Shown: positions 44,517-52,872, counted from the stretch's first letter. The stretch is 64,000 nucleotides of DNA from Halohasta litorea (GCF_024494645.1 NZ_JANHDJ010000001.1:558001-622000), one strand, 5' to 3'. The notes: generated from the sequence alone by a model not told the origin. Numbers and translations are program-made.

Positions 44517-44756
44517 GCGGGGGGTTTCGACAGCCGACTCAAGGCTCTTTCCCTGTCGACACCGCGATTCGAATGACTAGCCATGCCACCACTGACCTCT
44601 CGGAACCCGACGGTGAATCACACATCACGTTTATCGGTAGTCTGATCAAACTGAGTATTTGCTACTGACGGTCTCGAAAAAACGTAGTTGTGAGCGCCTT
44701 AGGAGTGGCCCAAACGCATTTTCCGCTGGGCGTGGCCTCTATTCATAGACTGACAA
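44517..44756. other. Intergenic region between tmcA and the acidic four-gene operon
   Basis: 240 bp. A 31-codon frame (44573-44668, starting MTSHATTDLSEPD) is possible but has no clear support. The CTATTCATAGA stretch (about 44739-44749) lies about 12-20 bp before the ATG at 44757 and may be the operon's TATA region. Otherwise nothing was recognised. Confidence 0.4.
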
Positions 44757-45761
44757 ATGTGTTACAAATTCTCCAAGCAGCTGCGCCGAACAGCGTCGAA
44801 AACACCTCTCTCGGGCCTGTTCGCCGACTTGCGACAGGACGACACGGCCGCGCAGTCGACCACAGAGGGTGGGCCGAACGGTGGTCGACGGTTACTGACC
44901 GATGGTGGTGAGGAAGGGTCCGCCGATGACGGCGGTGAGAGTGCCGAGGACAGCGGCAGTGATGAGGGTGGTGACGAGGAGATGGCACCACCCGAACAGG
45001 AAGGGGAAGCCGGTGTCGAAGAAGCCCAGCAAGAAGCGCCGGAAGAAACAGAGGCTGAGGAGGCCGAAGAGCAAAAAGAGCCGGAAGAAGCCGAAGCCGA
45101 GGAGGCCGAAGAAGCGGAAGAGGCCGAGGCTGAGGAGGCCGAAGCGGAAGAAGAGCCAGAAGAGGCAGAAGCTGAGGAGGCCGAAGAGGCGGAGGCCGAG
45201 GAAACCGAAGCGGAAGAACCGGAGGGAGTCGTCGACGTCCCGCAGAGTGATGTCGAAAGCGTGGGTGCGACCGAAGACGAGAGCACGACAGTGTTGTTTT
45301 TGGATCTCTACGGGCTCGATCTCGATCTCCTTGGCCTGGAAATCGAACTCCATCAGCTCGTCCTGGACGTCTTTGCGACCGAAGGCGACGGCAACCTGCT
45401 GGGCAATCTGCTGTCGGCGGTCGCTGGCCTCACCGATCCGGGTGGGCTCTCGGATCTGCTGCCCGACGTCTCGGAGATGATGCCCGAGGGCGGCCTCTCG
45501 GGGATGCTCCCAGGCGGAGACGGGATCAAAAACGCGCTTGGTCTCGGCGGCGGCCAAGAGGGTGAAGAGGGTGAGGAAGGCGAGGAAAGCGAGGAAGAAG
45601 GAGGTGGATTCCTCTCGTCGGCCGCAAGCACGGTTCGGGACTCGGTGCCCAGTCTCCCGGTCAAACAGCTCCTGATCGAAGTCATCGCCGGGGTGATCAA
45701 ACAGCTGCTCGAATCCCCCGAGAAGGAATCCGGCGAGGAAGCCTCCGGTGAAGGGTCATGA
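44757..45761 (+). CDS. Gas-vesicle-linked acidic repeat protein, unknown
   Basis: 334 residues, extremely acidic. Order: a basic start (1-25); LLTDGG (46-51) followed by an acidic tract; an EEAEAEEAEE-type repeat (95-156) that is probably a single rigid helix; a compact hydrophobic core FLDLYGLDLDLLGLEIEL then DGNLLGNLLSAVAGL (about 181-225), a motif also seen in bacterial secreted proteins; a Gly/Met/Leu stretch; a second Glu-rich tract; and a C-terminal amphipathic helix VKQLLIEVIAGVIKQLLES. No signal peptide. It is first of four overlapping or closely spaced genes that converge on gvpO. It is not a known Gvp protein. A role with gas vesicles is inferred from location and the shared LLTDGG layout of GvpO. 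Confidence 0.65.
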   Translation: MCYKFSKQLRRTASKTPLSGLFADLRQDDTAAQSTTEGGPNGGRRLLTDGGEEGSADDGGESAEDSGSDEGGDEEMAPPEQEGEAGVEEAQQEAPEETEAEEAEEQKEPEEAEAEEAEEAEEAEAEEAEAEEEPEEAEAEEAEEAEAEETEAEEPEGVVDVPQSDVESVGATEDESTTVLFLDLYGLDLDLLGLEIELHQLVLDVFATEGDGNLLGNLLSAVAGLTDPGGLSDLLPDVSEMMPEGGLSGMLPGGDGIKNALGLGGGQEGEEGEEGEESEEEGGGFLSSAASTVRDSVPSLPVKQLLIEVIAGVIKQLLESPEKESGEEASGEGS

Positions 45762-46132
45762 GCGACACGAACGGTCGCATCGATTACGGTCGACTGGTGA
45801 GCGATATCGACTTCGCCAGTGCCTTCGAAGGAACCCGGTTCGAGCAGTACACCGACAGAGAGGAAGGACTCGGCAGTATCCTCGGCGGCTGGCTCGGGGC
45901 CATTATCGGCCGGTTTGTCGGCCTAGCGCTGGGACAGGTCGCCCAAGAACTACTCGTCGACGAACTGTTCGGGGCCGGAGAGGACGACGAAACGGAACCC
46001 GATCAAGCAACAGGCGAGAACACGGAAAGTGAAGCCGAAGATGGCGACACCAATGCAGAGGGAGAGCCAGCCGACGCGGAGGGGTCCACAGACGAGAGTG
46101 ACGAGGAGACAGCGGAGGCGGATGTCAAATGA
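45758..46132 (+). CDS. Gas-vesicle-linked small acidic protein with Gly-rich hydrophobic helix
   Basis: 124 residues. Start in an ATGA overlap with the preceding stop. An N-terminal region (IDYGRLVSDIDFASAFEG) leads to one Gly-rich hydrophobic stretch (about 43-65, with LGGWLGAIIGRFVGLALGQV), which could insert in a membrane or pack against another helix. The rest (70-124) is almost entirely Glu, Asp, Thr and Ala. No family is recognised. The overlap implies co-translation with the first protein. Confidence 0.6.
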   Translation: MSDTNGRIDYGRLVSDIDFASAFEGTRFEQYTDREEGLGSILGGWLGAIIGRFVGLALGQVAQELLVDELFGAGEDDETEPDQATGENTESEAEDGDTNAEGEPADAEGSTDESDEETAEADVK

Positions 46133-46166
46133 GTACTCGCCGAACGGCGTCTGGGGGTGAGAGACA

Positions 46167-46793
46167 ATGAGTGGGAAGACACTCGACGTGCTCAAAGAGA
46201 ACCTGCCGAACAGCCTTCGAGAGGAACTCACAGAAAGCGAGTTGGCCACGAAGGTCGGTGGCTCCTACGGCGAGGAGGCCGGTCGACAGGTCGGCCAGGA
46301 GGTCGGCGCGGAGCTGGAAGGGCGGTTTCGCTCCCGGCTCGATGCTGGCGCCGACATCGGCCGGGCACTCCGTGACACGCTCAAGGCACTCCCGGCGGTA
46401 CTGCTCGGCGCTCTCCGCGGCGGGGCGTCGCCGAGTGGTGTCGTCTCCGAACTCAAATCACAGCTCAAAACGGAAGCGAGGTCGCTTGTCACCGACGAGA
46501 CCGAGGAGGTTGATGAGGAGACAGCCGACACTACGGCGGACACTGCTGAGACGGCCAGCGAGGCCGCAGAATCGATTCCAGGACTCCCCGACAGCGTCGA
46601 TCAACTCCGCCGGGAGACGATCCGCGACCTGCTCGAAGTGATGTCGTACCGCGATCTCCAATCGACGGCCAAAGCCGTCGGCGTGAAAGCCAACCAGAGC
46701 CACGAGGAGATTGTCGACGATATCATCGAGCAGTTTGTCGGCGAAAACGGGGACGACGGGACTGAGTCGGCAGAGGCGGAATCGGAGTCCTGA
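46167..46793 (+). CDS. Gas-vesicle-linked acidic protein with SAP/Rho-N-like C-terminal module
   Basis: 208 residues. The N-terminal part is helical with a glycine-spaced stretch (GGSYGEEAGRQVGQEVGAEL, 31-50). LPAVLLGALRGG follows at 75-86. An acidic linker (110-138) leads to RETIRDLLEVMSYRDLQSTA and HEEIVDDIIEQFVGE (149-193), a short helix-turn-helix pattern like SAP or Rho N-terminal modules that bind nucleic acid or protein. No known family is claimed. It is third in the operon, 34 bp after the second gene and 2 bp before the fourth. Confidence 0.6.
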   Translation: MSGKTLDVLKENLPNSLREELTESELATKVGGSYGEEAGRQVGQEVGAELEGRFRSRLDAGADIGRALRDTLKALPAVLLGALRGGASPSGVVSELKSQLKTEARSLVTDETEEVDEETADTTADTAETASEAAESIPGLPDSVDQLRRETIRDLLEVMSYRDLQSTAKAVGVKANQSHEEIVDDIIEQFVGENGDDGTESAEAESES

Positions 46794-46795
46794 CG

Positions 46796-47584
46796 ATGGC
46801 GACCGACACCCACCAGCAGGTCGACGAACTCCTCGCGGACCTCGCTGCGGTCTTCGAGGACGAACCGACAGCCGACGGCCACCCCGATTCGGAAGCACTC
46901 GTCGAGCTTGCCGACCGGGCTGACGAACTCGTGGCCGTCACTGAACTCTCCGAGCTATCGGATGCGAGTGGCCTCGGTGACGAAGCCGAACCGCCCGCAT
47001 CGTTGCCAGCAGCAGTCGCCTCGGGAGCCCCCGAACACGTCGCCAGGCTCCGGTCGCTGCTTACAGCCGCGAAGGTATCGAGAGCTGATGGCGACCGGCG
47101 CGCAGCACTCGTCGACGAACTTCGGTCGCTCGTGGCGGTCGCACAGGGAGAATCAGCGGAAGGTGAGCCGACCAGTGAGGCCACCGGAGACGACACTGAG
47201 TCGACCAGCGGTGCTGCGAGCGACGGGCCAGCGCCAACCGAGACCGAAGCCGAGGAGGCTGAAGAACCGACATCCCCGATTCGGGATCTACTCCGGTCTC
47301 AACTCGAAGATACCCACGGCATATTTGATGGGATTCCAGACATAGAGACGCTCACTGGCGGTCTCGACGAGAACGAGGACGACGAGGAACAAACAAAAAC
47401 TGCCGATGCGGACGAGAGTCACGAAGAGCAGTCGACCAGAAAGAGCGATGGCACGCGTTGGCGGCCTGGCGGCGGCACACAGCGAACGACCCATTCGACG
47501 GTTCCGACTACGGGTCGGCGGGATATCGGTCGACGACCGGGGCGGTTTTCCTCGGTGCGTGGATCGACGGTCTCGAAACGATAG
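46796..47584 (+). CDS. Gas-vesicle-linked acidic protein with basic C-terminus, paralog-like to the gvpI-position protein
   Basis: 262 residues. An acidic helical N-terminus with DELVAVTELSELSDASGL (43-60), LPAAVASGAPEHVARLRSLL (70-89), then FDGIPDIETLTGG (177-189), an acidic tract and an Arg/Thr-rich tail (215-262) containing TTHSTVPTTGRR. The same order, with similar motifs, occurs in the protein at 50160-51146. Its end is 19 bp from the gvpO stop on the other strand, so the two operons converge. Confidence 0.6.
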   Translation: MATDTHQQVDELLADLAAVFEDEPTADGHPDSEALVELADRADELVAVTELSELSDASGLGDEAEPPASLPAAVASGAPEHVARLRSLLTAAKVSRADGDRRAALVDELRSLVAVAQGESAEGEPTSEATGDDTESTSGAASDGPAPTETEAEEAEEPTSPIRDLLRSQLEDTHGIFDGIPDIETLTGGLDENEDDEEQTKTADADESHEEQSTRKSDGTRWRPGGGTQRTTHSTVPTTGRRDIGRRPGRFSSVRGSTVSKR

Positions 47585-47603
47585 TCCAGTAGTTGCAACA
47601 GCC

Positions 47604-48152
47604 TCAGTGCTGGCTGGGTCCGGTGTCGCTCCGGCGGTATTTTTCGAGCCGACGGTAGCCGATCACTTCGCCCTGTTCGTCGAGTTCGATCTCGTACTGG
47701 CCGAGAATGTCCTGGGTGTCGGGCACCGATCGGCGCTCGATAATTTCGACGACCGCTCGCCAGTTGTCTTCGTCGCGTGAGACCTCGATGATGCCATCCA
47801 GCCCGCGGCCGATCACGTCGGTCGACAGTTCGATGACTTGATTCCTGATCTCGATAATACTCGCCGTGTCTCCCTCGCCATCAAGCGAGGGCGTCGACTC
47901 GTTTTCCTGCGGTTCGACACCGGCATCGCCGCTCTGTTCGGCGACCGCCTCGTCGTCGGCTTCGATTTGGGCGGGTTCCGCAGGCGTCTCTTCTTGCTCT
48001 TGACCTTCGTCTGCCTCCTGGTCTCGGCTTTCGTCGTTTTCGTCGCTCTCGTCGGAGGCTTCCTGCTCGGCCTCGGAACCGCCGTCTGTGAGTAGCACTC
48101 TCGCTTTTTGCGTGCTCGGTTCGTCCCTGTCGTCTGTGGAATCGTGTCCCAT
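47604..48152 (-). CDS. gvpO: Gas vesicle protein GvpO with long acidic N-terminal extension
   Basis: 182 residues. The GvpO domain is at 98-172: IIEIRNQVIELSTDVIG, IIEVSRDEDNWRAVVEIIER and YEIELDEQGEVIGYRRLEKY. The first 97 residues are extra: LLTDGG (20-25) and a Glu/Asp/Gln-rich tract. Known haloarchaeal GvpO proteins are shorter. GvpO is required for vesicle formation in Halobacterium and seems to affect gvp expression. The start is the ATG at 48152. It follows gvpA on the same strand. Confidence 0.88.
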   Translation of the reverse strand: MGHDSTDDRDEPSTQKARVLLTDGGSEAEQEASDESDENDESRDQEADEGQEQEETPAEPAQIEADDEAVAEQSGDAGVEPQENESTPSLDGEGDTASIIEIRNQVIELSTDVIGRGLDGIIEVSRDEDNWRAVVEIIERRSVPDTQDILGQYEIELDEQGEVIGYRRLEKYRRSDTGPSQH

Positions 48153-48225
48153 GGTCAGTGTGTAAAATAGCAAACTGGTGTTCGTTGGTGACTGGCCCGA
48201 CCGTCTGAGACGCCAGATTAGGCGA

Positions 48226-48510
48226 TTAGGTCGCCTCGGGGTACTGGGCCTGCGTCGCGGGCGTCCGCCTGATTTCGAGGTCCTGGAGATCCTCCAGATC
48301 GCCCTCCTCGGTCACCTCTTCGATCTTCGATATCTCGGCGGCGTAGTGGAGGAACGTGTCGACCGATGCCACCACGACCCGGGCTTCGACGGTGAGAATT
48401 TCGATCCCCACGACCGAAATCCGCGCCCAGATGTCGATGACGACACCTTTGTCCAGGATGCGGTCGAGTACGTCCGCCAAACTATCCGCACCGGGTCGGT
48501 CTGATGCCAT
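48226..48510 (-). CDS. gvpA: Gas vesicle structural protein GvpA
   Basis: 94 residues. The highly conserved core reads [20 protein letters not shown] (10-29), then [31 protein letters not shown] and a short tail. GvpA forms the ribs of the gas-filled vesicle shell. The tail (70-94) is longer and more charged than in the Halobacterium protein. The ATG at 48510 matches the family start; a TATA-like CTAAATA element at 48533-48539 is centred about 26 bp upstream. Confidence 0.95.
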   Translation of the reverse strand: MASDRPGADSLADVLDRILDKGVVIDIWARISVVGIEILTVEARVVVASVDTFLHYAAEISKIEEVTEEGDLEDLQDLEIRRTPATQAQYPEAT

Positions 48511-48774
48511 ACCATGAGCAAGTCCTGTCAGGTATTTAGGTATCGTGGCCGCACCGACGAATATCCTACTCAAAACCATCTAAAACCCGAACTACACACT
48601 TTTTAAGAAATCAGTTCGGCCTACTTTCGCCCAAACATACCATTTTGCCGTCATTGTTTAGCGTGTTGGCGCGCTAGCCACTCACAGACCACTGATGAGA
48701 CCCGAATCCCCCCTGATAGCTCCCTCCACACGTCCCCGCCACCCCCGACCATCCAGCCGACCGATCGACGGCCA
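48511..48774. promoter_or_regulatory. Divergent gvpA / gvpF control region
   Basis: 264 bp between the divergent starts. The gvpA TATA element is at 48533-48539 (minus strand). A TTTTTAAG element at about 48599-48606 could serve either direction. A GCTAGCCACTCAC stretch at about 48672-48684 resembles the dispersed motif seen elsewhere. The half nearest gvpF is GC-rich and C-rich on the plus strand. No gvpD or gvpE gene, the usual regulators, lies here. Confidence 0.5.
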
Positions 48775-49404
48775 ATGAGTTCGAACCGCTACACCTACGG
48801 CGTCATCGAGCAGGCACCGCTCGATCTCGACGTGACGGGCGTCGACGGCGCGCCGATCGAAACCGTCGACTACCGCTCGCTGTCGGCGGTCGTCAGCGAG
48901 ATCGGGACGATGGAGCCCGAACGAACCGACGAGAACGCCGCCGCCCACGACGAGGTGCTGCGGGCGGTCCTCCAGTCGGACGGCGGCCGGACGGTCGTCC
49001 CGATGCGGTTCGGGATGGTATTTAAAACCGAGAACGCGCTGAAAAACATTCTCCGCAACGGGCGGGTGGCGTTCCGTCGCTCGCTCAACGATCTCGACGG
49101 GATGGTCGAACTCGGTGTCAAACTCGTCACGAAAGACGAGGCGACCGTCGATCGTCCCGCTGTCGTCGAGGATGTCGCCACACGACTCCGCGCGGTCGCC
49201 GACACCGAGGCGGGCAACGACCTCTACAGCGACCGGCTGGTGTTCAACCGCTCGTATCTCGTCGAGCGCGACGACCAGACGGCATTCGACGACGCGGTGG
49301 CCGCAATCGAGGCCGAGTACGACGAGGACCTCCACGTCCAGTACAACGGGCCGTGGGCCCCCTACAACTTCGTCGACATCGAGATCGGCGCGGAGGGTCG
49401 CTGA
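48775..49404 (+). CDS. gvpF: Gas vesicle protein GvpF
   Basis: 209 residues of the GvpF/GvpL family. Key stretches are YTYGVIEQAP near the start, VVPMRFGMVFKTENALKNIL (about 76-95), a long helix with LVFNRSYLVERDDQTAFDDAV and the closing QYNGPWAPYNFVDIEI. GvpF is an accessory protein that contacts GvpA and helps assembly. It is first in the rightward operon, and its stop overlaps the gvpG start. Confidence 0.93.
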   Translation: MSSNRYTYGVIEQAPLDLDVTGVDGAPIETVDYRSLSAVVSEIGTMEPERTDENAAAHDEVLRAVLQSDGGRTVVPMRFGMVFKTENALKNILRNGRVAFRRSLNDLDGMVELGVKLVTKDEATVDRPAVVEDVATRLRAVADTEAGNDLYSDRLVFNRSYLVERDDQTAFDDAVAAIEAEYDEDLHVQYNGPWAPYNFVDIEIGAEGR

Positions 49405-49655
49405 TGTTCGTTATCGATGACCTCCTTATCAACCCCTTCGTCTCGATTATGGAGGCCGTCCACTCGATGGCGATCAGCGAACTGTACGATACGGCCGCAA
49501 TCAAAAACGAGATCAAGGAAAACAGGCTGCTGTACGAACTCGGCGAGCGATCCGAGGCCGAGTACGAACGGCGGAACGAGGAACTCGAAACACAGCTCGA
49601 AATCGCGCGTGAGGCACACGAACAGACTCGCGGCAAAGTCGAGGTTATGCGATGA
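49404..49655 (+). CDS. gvpG: Gas vesicle protein GvpG
   Basis: 83 residues, almost wholly helical: FVIDDLLINPFVSIMEAVH, then ELYDTAAIKNEIKENRLLYE and EAEYERRNEELETQLEIARE. It matches the size and pattern of GvpG. It is an accessory assembly protein required for vesicles in Halobacterium. Start overlap with gvpF (TGATG) and stop overlap with gvpH show coupling. Confidence 0.9.
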   Translation: MFVIDDLLINPFVSIMEAVHSMAISELYDTAAIKNEIKENRLLYELGERSEAEYERRNEELETQLEIAREAHEQTRGKVEVMR

Positions 49656-50167
49656 CTGAGAATCCACCACCCACTGACGACGACCGAGATGGCGACCAGC
49701 CCCGATCGGGGACCGAAGAATCCAGGCACGGCGGCGTCTCGGGACTGCTCAGAGGACTCCTCGAAACGATTCAGCGACTCGACGAGTCCGGCCGCTCCGT
49801 CGAGCGAGGCCAGGGCCGCCGCCGTTCCGGCAACACCGCCTTCGAGTACGAGTACAGTGTCAACATGGGACTCGGTGAGGCCGACGCGGCCGACAGCACT
49901 GCCGCGTCCACAGCGCCGGACCATCCTGTGAGTGTCCAGGAGACCCTCGACGGCGCAAGCGTGACAATCGACCTCCCGGCAGTCGATCCCGAGACGCTCC
50001 GGGCGGCCGTTCGCGGCCGACGGCTCGTGGTGGCCGCAGGCGACGAGCGGCTAGCCCGTGTCACGCTTCCGGCCGACGACTACACCATCCGGACGGCGAC
50101 CTACAACAACGGCGTCCTGGAGATCCGCCTAGAGCGCAGCGACTCGGAGGTGATGGTCGATGACTGA
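49652..50167 (+). CDS. gvpH: Gas vesicle protein GvpH (Hsp20-like)
   Basis: 171 residues. A hydrophilic acidic start with GVSGLLRGLLETIQRLDES (30-48), then a C-terminal alpha-crystallin-like domain with VSVQETLDGASVTIDLPAVD and LVVAAGDERLARVTLP, ending VLEIRLERSD. GvpH is thought to be chaperone-like and is not essential in Halobacterium. The gene overlaps both neighbours. Confidence 0.85.
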   Translation: MTENPPPTDDDRDGDQPRSGTEESRHGGVSGLLRGLLETIQRLDESGRSVERGQGRRRSGNTAFEYEYSVNMGLGEADAADSTAASTAPDHPVSVQETLDGASVTIDLPAVDPETLRAAVRGRRLVVAAGDERLARVTLPADDYTIRTATYNNGVLEIRLERSDSEVMVDD

Positions 50168-51146
50168 GTCGGATGACGACCTGCTCGATGTGGAGGCCGT
50201 CGACGAGCTCGACCTCGACGATGTCGACAGTGTCGAAGCGCTTAGTACGGACGACCTTCCGGACGCCAGCGAGCTCGATCTCACACAGCTTGGCCCGCTT
50301 GTTGGGCTGGCCAAATCGGTGCTCGAGTCGGTGACAGCGGGCGACGACGATCCATCGGCGGGGAAACTACAGGCGCTGTTGCACCTCGTGAATCTCATTC
50401 AAGGGGTTCTCACGACGACCGACACAGACGAACTCCTGGACACCCTCGACCTCGACGAACTCGATTCGGTCGTCGATCTCGATTCGCTACCGGAGGCGCT
50501 CGAATCCGGGGACGTTGGCGATGCGGTCGAACTGAAAAACCTCCGGAAACTCATCGAGTTCGGCCAGCTGTGGGATGCGGTCGATCTCACCGAACTCATG
50601 GGGTCGAAAGACGAGATCAGCGACACGGTCGGCGAGCTAACCGGGGATGACGACGGCGAGGGTGGGCTGTTCGACGGGCTGGAGATGGAGGACCTCACCG
50701 GCGGCGACGACGAGGGTGAGATGGGCAGTCTCACCGACCCGGAGATGATCCAGGCGGCGACACAGGCCCAACTCGATAGCGCAATCGATGGCTTTCGGGA
50801 GCTGTTGGTCGAAACTCACGCTCGGCTCGACGAGCTCCGTGAAGCGAATCAAGCGCGGTTCGACGGCGTCGACCAGCCCAGTTCGCGGAATCCAACGGCG
50901 TTCTCGACGCTGACGACACATCGAGGGGCACCGAAAGACGCCTCACGAGCCTCCACAGTACCGCGGAACGTCCGTCACTCGACGGGACCGAGCCGACGCC
51001 GGATCTACGGTCGACGGTTTACACGACTTATGGAAGAAAAACAGGCCGACGAAAAAGCGGCTGGCGAATCGGTCGAGGAAGAAACGGTCGACGAGCAGAC
51101 GGCCGCCGACGAGCCGACAGCAGACGATGGAGGTGAAGACCGATGA
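50160..51146 (+). CDS. Large acidic protein in the gvpI position
   Basis: 328 residues, much bigger than typical GvpI. It lies between gvpH and gvpJ, where gvpI is expected. Asp/Leu-rich helices (1-180, with LDTLDLDELDSVVDLDSLP at 93-111) are followed by FDGLEMEDLTGG (171-182), a coiled-coil stretch (195-235), and a basic Arg/Ser segment (243-287) with STVPRNVRHSTG and RRRIYGRRF. GvpI is known as a basic protein, so the basic segment may be the true GvpI core with an acidic extension. It shares its layout with the protein at 46796-47584. Confidence 0.6.
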   Translation: MTESDDDLLDVEAVDELDLDDVDSVEALSTDDLPDASELDLTQLGPLVGLAKSVLESVTAGDDDPSAGKLQALLHLVNLIQGVLTTTDTDELLDTLDLDELDSVVDLDSLPEALESGDVGDAVELKNLRKLIEFGQLWDAVDLTELMGSKDEISDTVGELTGDDDGEGGLFDGLEMEDLTGGDDEGEMGSLTDPEMIQAATQAQLDSAIDGFRELLVETHARLDELREANQARFDGVDQPSSRNPTAFSTLTTHRGAPKDASRASTVPRNVRHSTGPSRRRIYGRRFTRLMEEKQADEKAAGESVEEETVDEQTAADEPTADDGGEDR

Positions 51147-51640
51147 GCGGTGGTGGCCCGATGCGCAAGAAGGATTCCCTCGCCGATGTCGTCGAGATGC
51201 TCCTGGACAAGGGGATCGTTGTCAACGCCGACATCATCGTCACGATCGGCGAGACCGAACTCCTCGGCATCCACCTCCGGGCGGCGATCGCCTCCTTCGA
51301 GACGGCCGCCGAGTACGGCCTGGAGTTCCCCGACGGCACCGACACCGACCGGATCGACGAGATCACCGGCCGCCAAAACCATCTCGAAACGATTCGGGCG
51401 ACCGGCGGCGAGCCGGATATTATCGACGAGGACGACGAGACCGCGACCTGGACTGTCCGGCCACCGGTGGTCGTCCGTGAGGACGACGCAACCGAATCAT
51501 CCACCCCGGGCGACGAATCGCCCACGCCGGACGACGAATCGGACGAGGGGGCCTCCCAGACCAGCGATGCGGGCGAGTCGGCTCCGGAACCCGAAGGCGA
51601 GACGGAGCCAGCGACGGAGGAGGGCGATGGAGACGATTGA
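51143..51640 (+). CDS. gvpJ: Gas vesicle protein GvpJ
   Basis: 165 residues. A GvpA-like core (9-60): SLADVVEMLLDKGIVVNADI, then ETELLGIHLRAAIASFE. A long acidic, Pro/Glu-rich tail (110-165) is extra compared with the usual protein of about 110 residues. GvpJ is a minor relative of GvpA required for assembly. The start may be the ATG six codons later (MRKKDS). Overlaps both neighbours. Confidence 0.9.
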   Translation: MSGGGPMRKKDSLADVVEMLLDKGIVVNADIIVTIGETELLGIHLRAAIASFETAAEYGLEFPDGTDTDRIDEITGRQNHLETIRATGGEPDIIDEDDETATWTVRPPVVVREDDATESSTPGDESPTPDDESDEGASQTSDAGESAPEPEGETEPATEEGDGDD

Positions 51641-52031
51641 TCTCGACGGCGAGGAGGCCAGCGACGGGCTGCTGGCGTTGGTGATCGCGGTCGTCGAACT
51701 CCTCATTGAGGCACTTGAGCAGGAGGCCATCCGCCGGATGGAGTCCGGCTCGCTGACCGACGCGGAGATCGAGCGGCTCGGCGCGCAGCTGGCGGCGCTC
51801 CACGAGGAGATCGCGCAGCTGAAAGCCGACAACGACCTCGAAGACGACGTTTCGCAGCTCCGGACCAGCCTCTCGGATCTCGTCGAGGATGCACTTGAGC
51901 GCGTTGACGAAGACGAGCCGCATCCTGGATTCGCGTTTCTCGACGACGTGAGCCGCCCGTCGCCGGAGCAGCCCGATCGGTCCGAGCAGCCCGACCAGCA
52001 ACCCTCGTCCTCGGAGGGGTCGAATGACTGA
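51627..52031 (+). CDS. gvpK: Gas vesicle protein GvpK
   Basis: 134 residues. The family core is IDLDGEEASDGLLALVIAVV then ELLIEALEQEAIRRMESGSL and TDAEIERLGAQLAALHEEIA. An acidic/Ser/Pro tail follows. GvpK is essential for vesicle formation in Halobacterium. The start overlaps gvpJ by 14 bases, and the stop overlaps gvpL. Confidence 0.9.
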   Translation: METIDLDGEEASDGLLALVIAVVELLIEALEQEAIRRMESGSLTDAEIERLGAQLAALHEEIAQLKADNDLEDDVSQLRTSLSDLVEDALERVDEDEPHPGFAFLDDVSRPSPEQPDRSEQPDQQPSSSEGSND

Positions 52032-52872
52032 GATCGAACGGGGGCGGTATCTCTACTGTTTGGTTTATATACCGTCGGCCGACGAGGATACTAACCACGA
52101 AGTCGCTCCCGACTGGTCGACCGAGGGCATCGACGACGAGCCGGTGTCGGTCATCACCGCCGGGGACGTGGGCGCGGTCGTCCACGCCTGTGACTCTCTG
52201 TATGATACTGACGACCCCCAGACGATCCAGCAGTGGCTGTTGAGCCACCAGGGAGTCGTCGACGAGGCTGGCGAGGTCTTCGGGACGCCGATTCCGTTCC
52301 AGTTCGATACGATCCTGACCGGCGGCGACGAGGCGGTCCGCGACTGGCTTCGCTCGGAGTCCGACCGGCTCGAACCCGAACTCTCGGCGCTGGCTGGCCA
52401 CTGGGAGTATCGCATCGAGGTCACCCACCACGAAGACGCCCGCTCGGCGATCGCCGACAACGACGAGGAGCTGTCGGCGCTCAGCCAGCGGATCGACGAC
52501 GCGGCCGCGGGCACTTCGTATCTGCTCGAACAGCAGTACGACAAGGAGATCAACAAACGACTCCGCCAGCACCGCCAACAGCAGGCCCGATCGATCGCCG
52601 ACCGGATCGCCCCCCACGTCGACGCGCTCGAATCGCTCGGCAAACGACGGTCGACGGGCGTCGACATCGATACCGGCCGTGACGACGAACCCGAGCCGAT
52701 CGCCCGCTTTGCCGTGCTCGCGACCGACGAGGGAGCCGAGGCGTTGGGCGAGGAACTCGACGCGATCGCCGCCGAGCCGGGCCTCGAAGTACGGTTTACC
52801 GGCCCGTGGCCGCCGTACACGTTCGCCCCGGAGATCGATAGCCATGGAGGACAGGATGGAACCGACCGCTGA
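52024..52872 (+). CDS. gvpL: Gas vesicle protein GvpL
   Basis: 282 residues of the GvpF/GvpL family. It starts with GRYLYCLVYIPSADE, carries VFGTPIPFQFDTILTGGDEA (about 83-102), the long YLLEQQYDKEINKRLRQHRQ helix, and the closing GPWPPYTFAPE. It is thought to bind several Gvp proteins during assembly. Start overlap with gvpK and 17-base overlap with gvpM. Confidence 0.92.
   Translation: MTEIERGRYLYCLVYIPSADEDTNHEVAPDWSTEGIDDEPVSVITAGDVGAVVHACDSLYDTDDPQTIQQWLLSHQGVVDEAGEVFGTPIPFQFDTILTGGDEAVRDWLRSESDRLEPELSALAGHWEYRIEVTHHEDARSAIADNDEELSALSQRIDDAAAGTSYLLEQQYDKEINKRLRQHRQQQARSIADRIAPHVDALESLGKRRSTGVDIDTGRDDEPEPIARFAVLATDEGAEALGEELDAIAAEPGLEVRFTGPWPPYTFAPEIDSHGGQDGTDR

Noticed and set aside
44517-44756. 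31-codon frame at 44573-44668 and a 26-codon frame upstream of tmcA on the minus strand
   Set aside because: Neither shows family similarity or a clear promoter, and the overlap with the tmcA ATG could be chance.
45000-45300. The GAGGAGGCCGAAG-type tandem sequence as a DNA repeat or CRISPR-like array
   Set aside because: It encodes the EEAEAEE low-complexity protein stretch in the right frame, with no spacers, so it is coding repeat.
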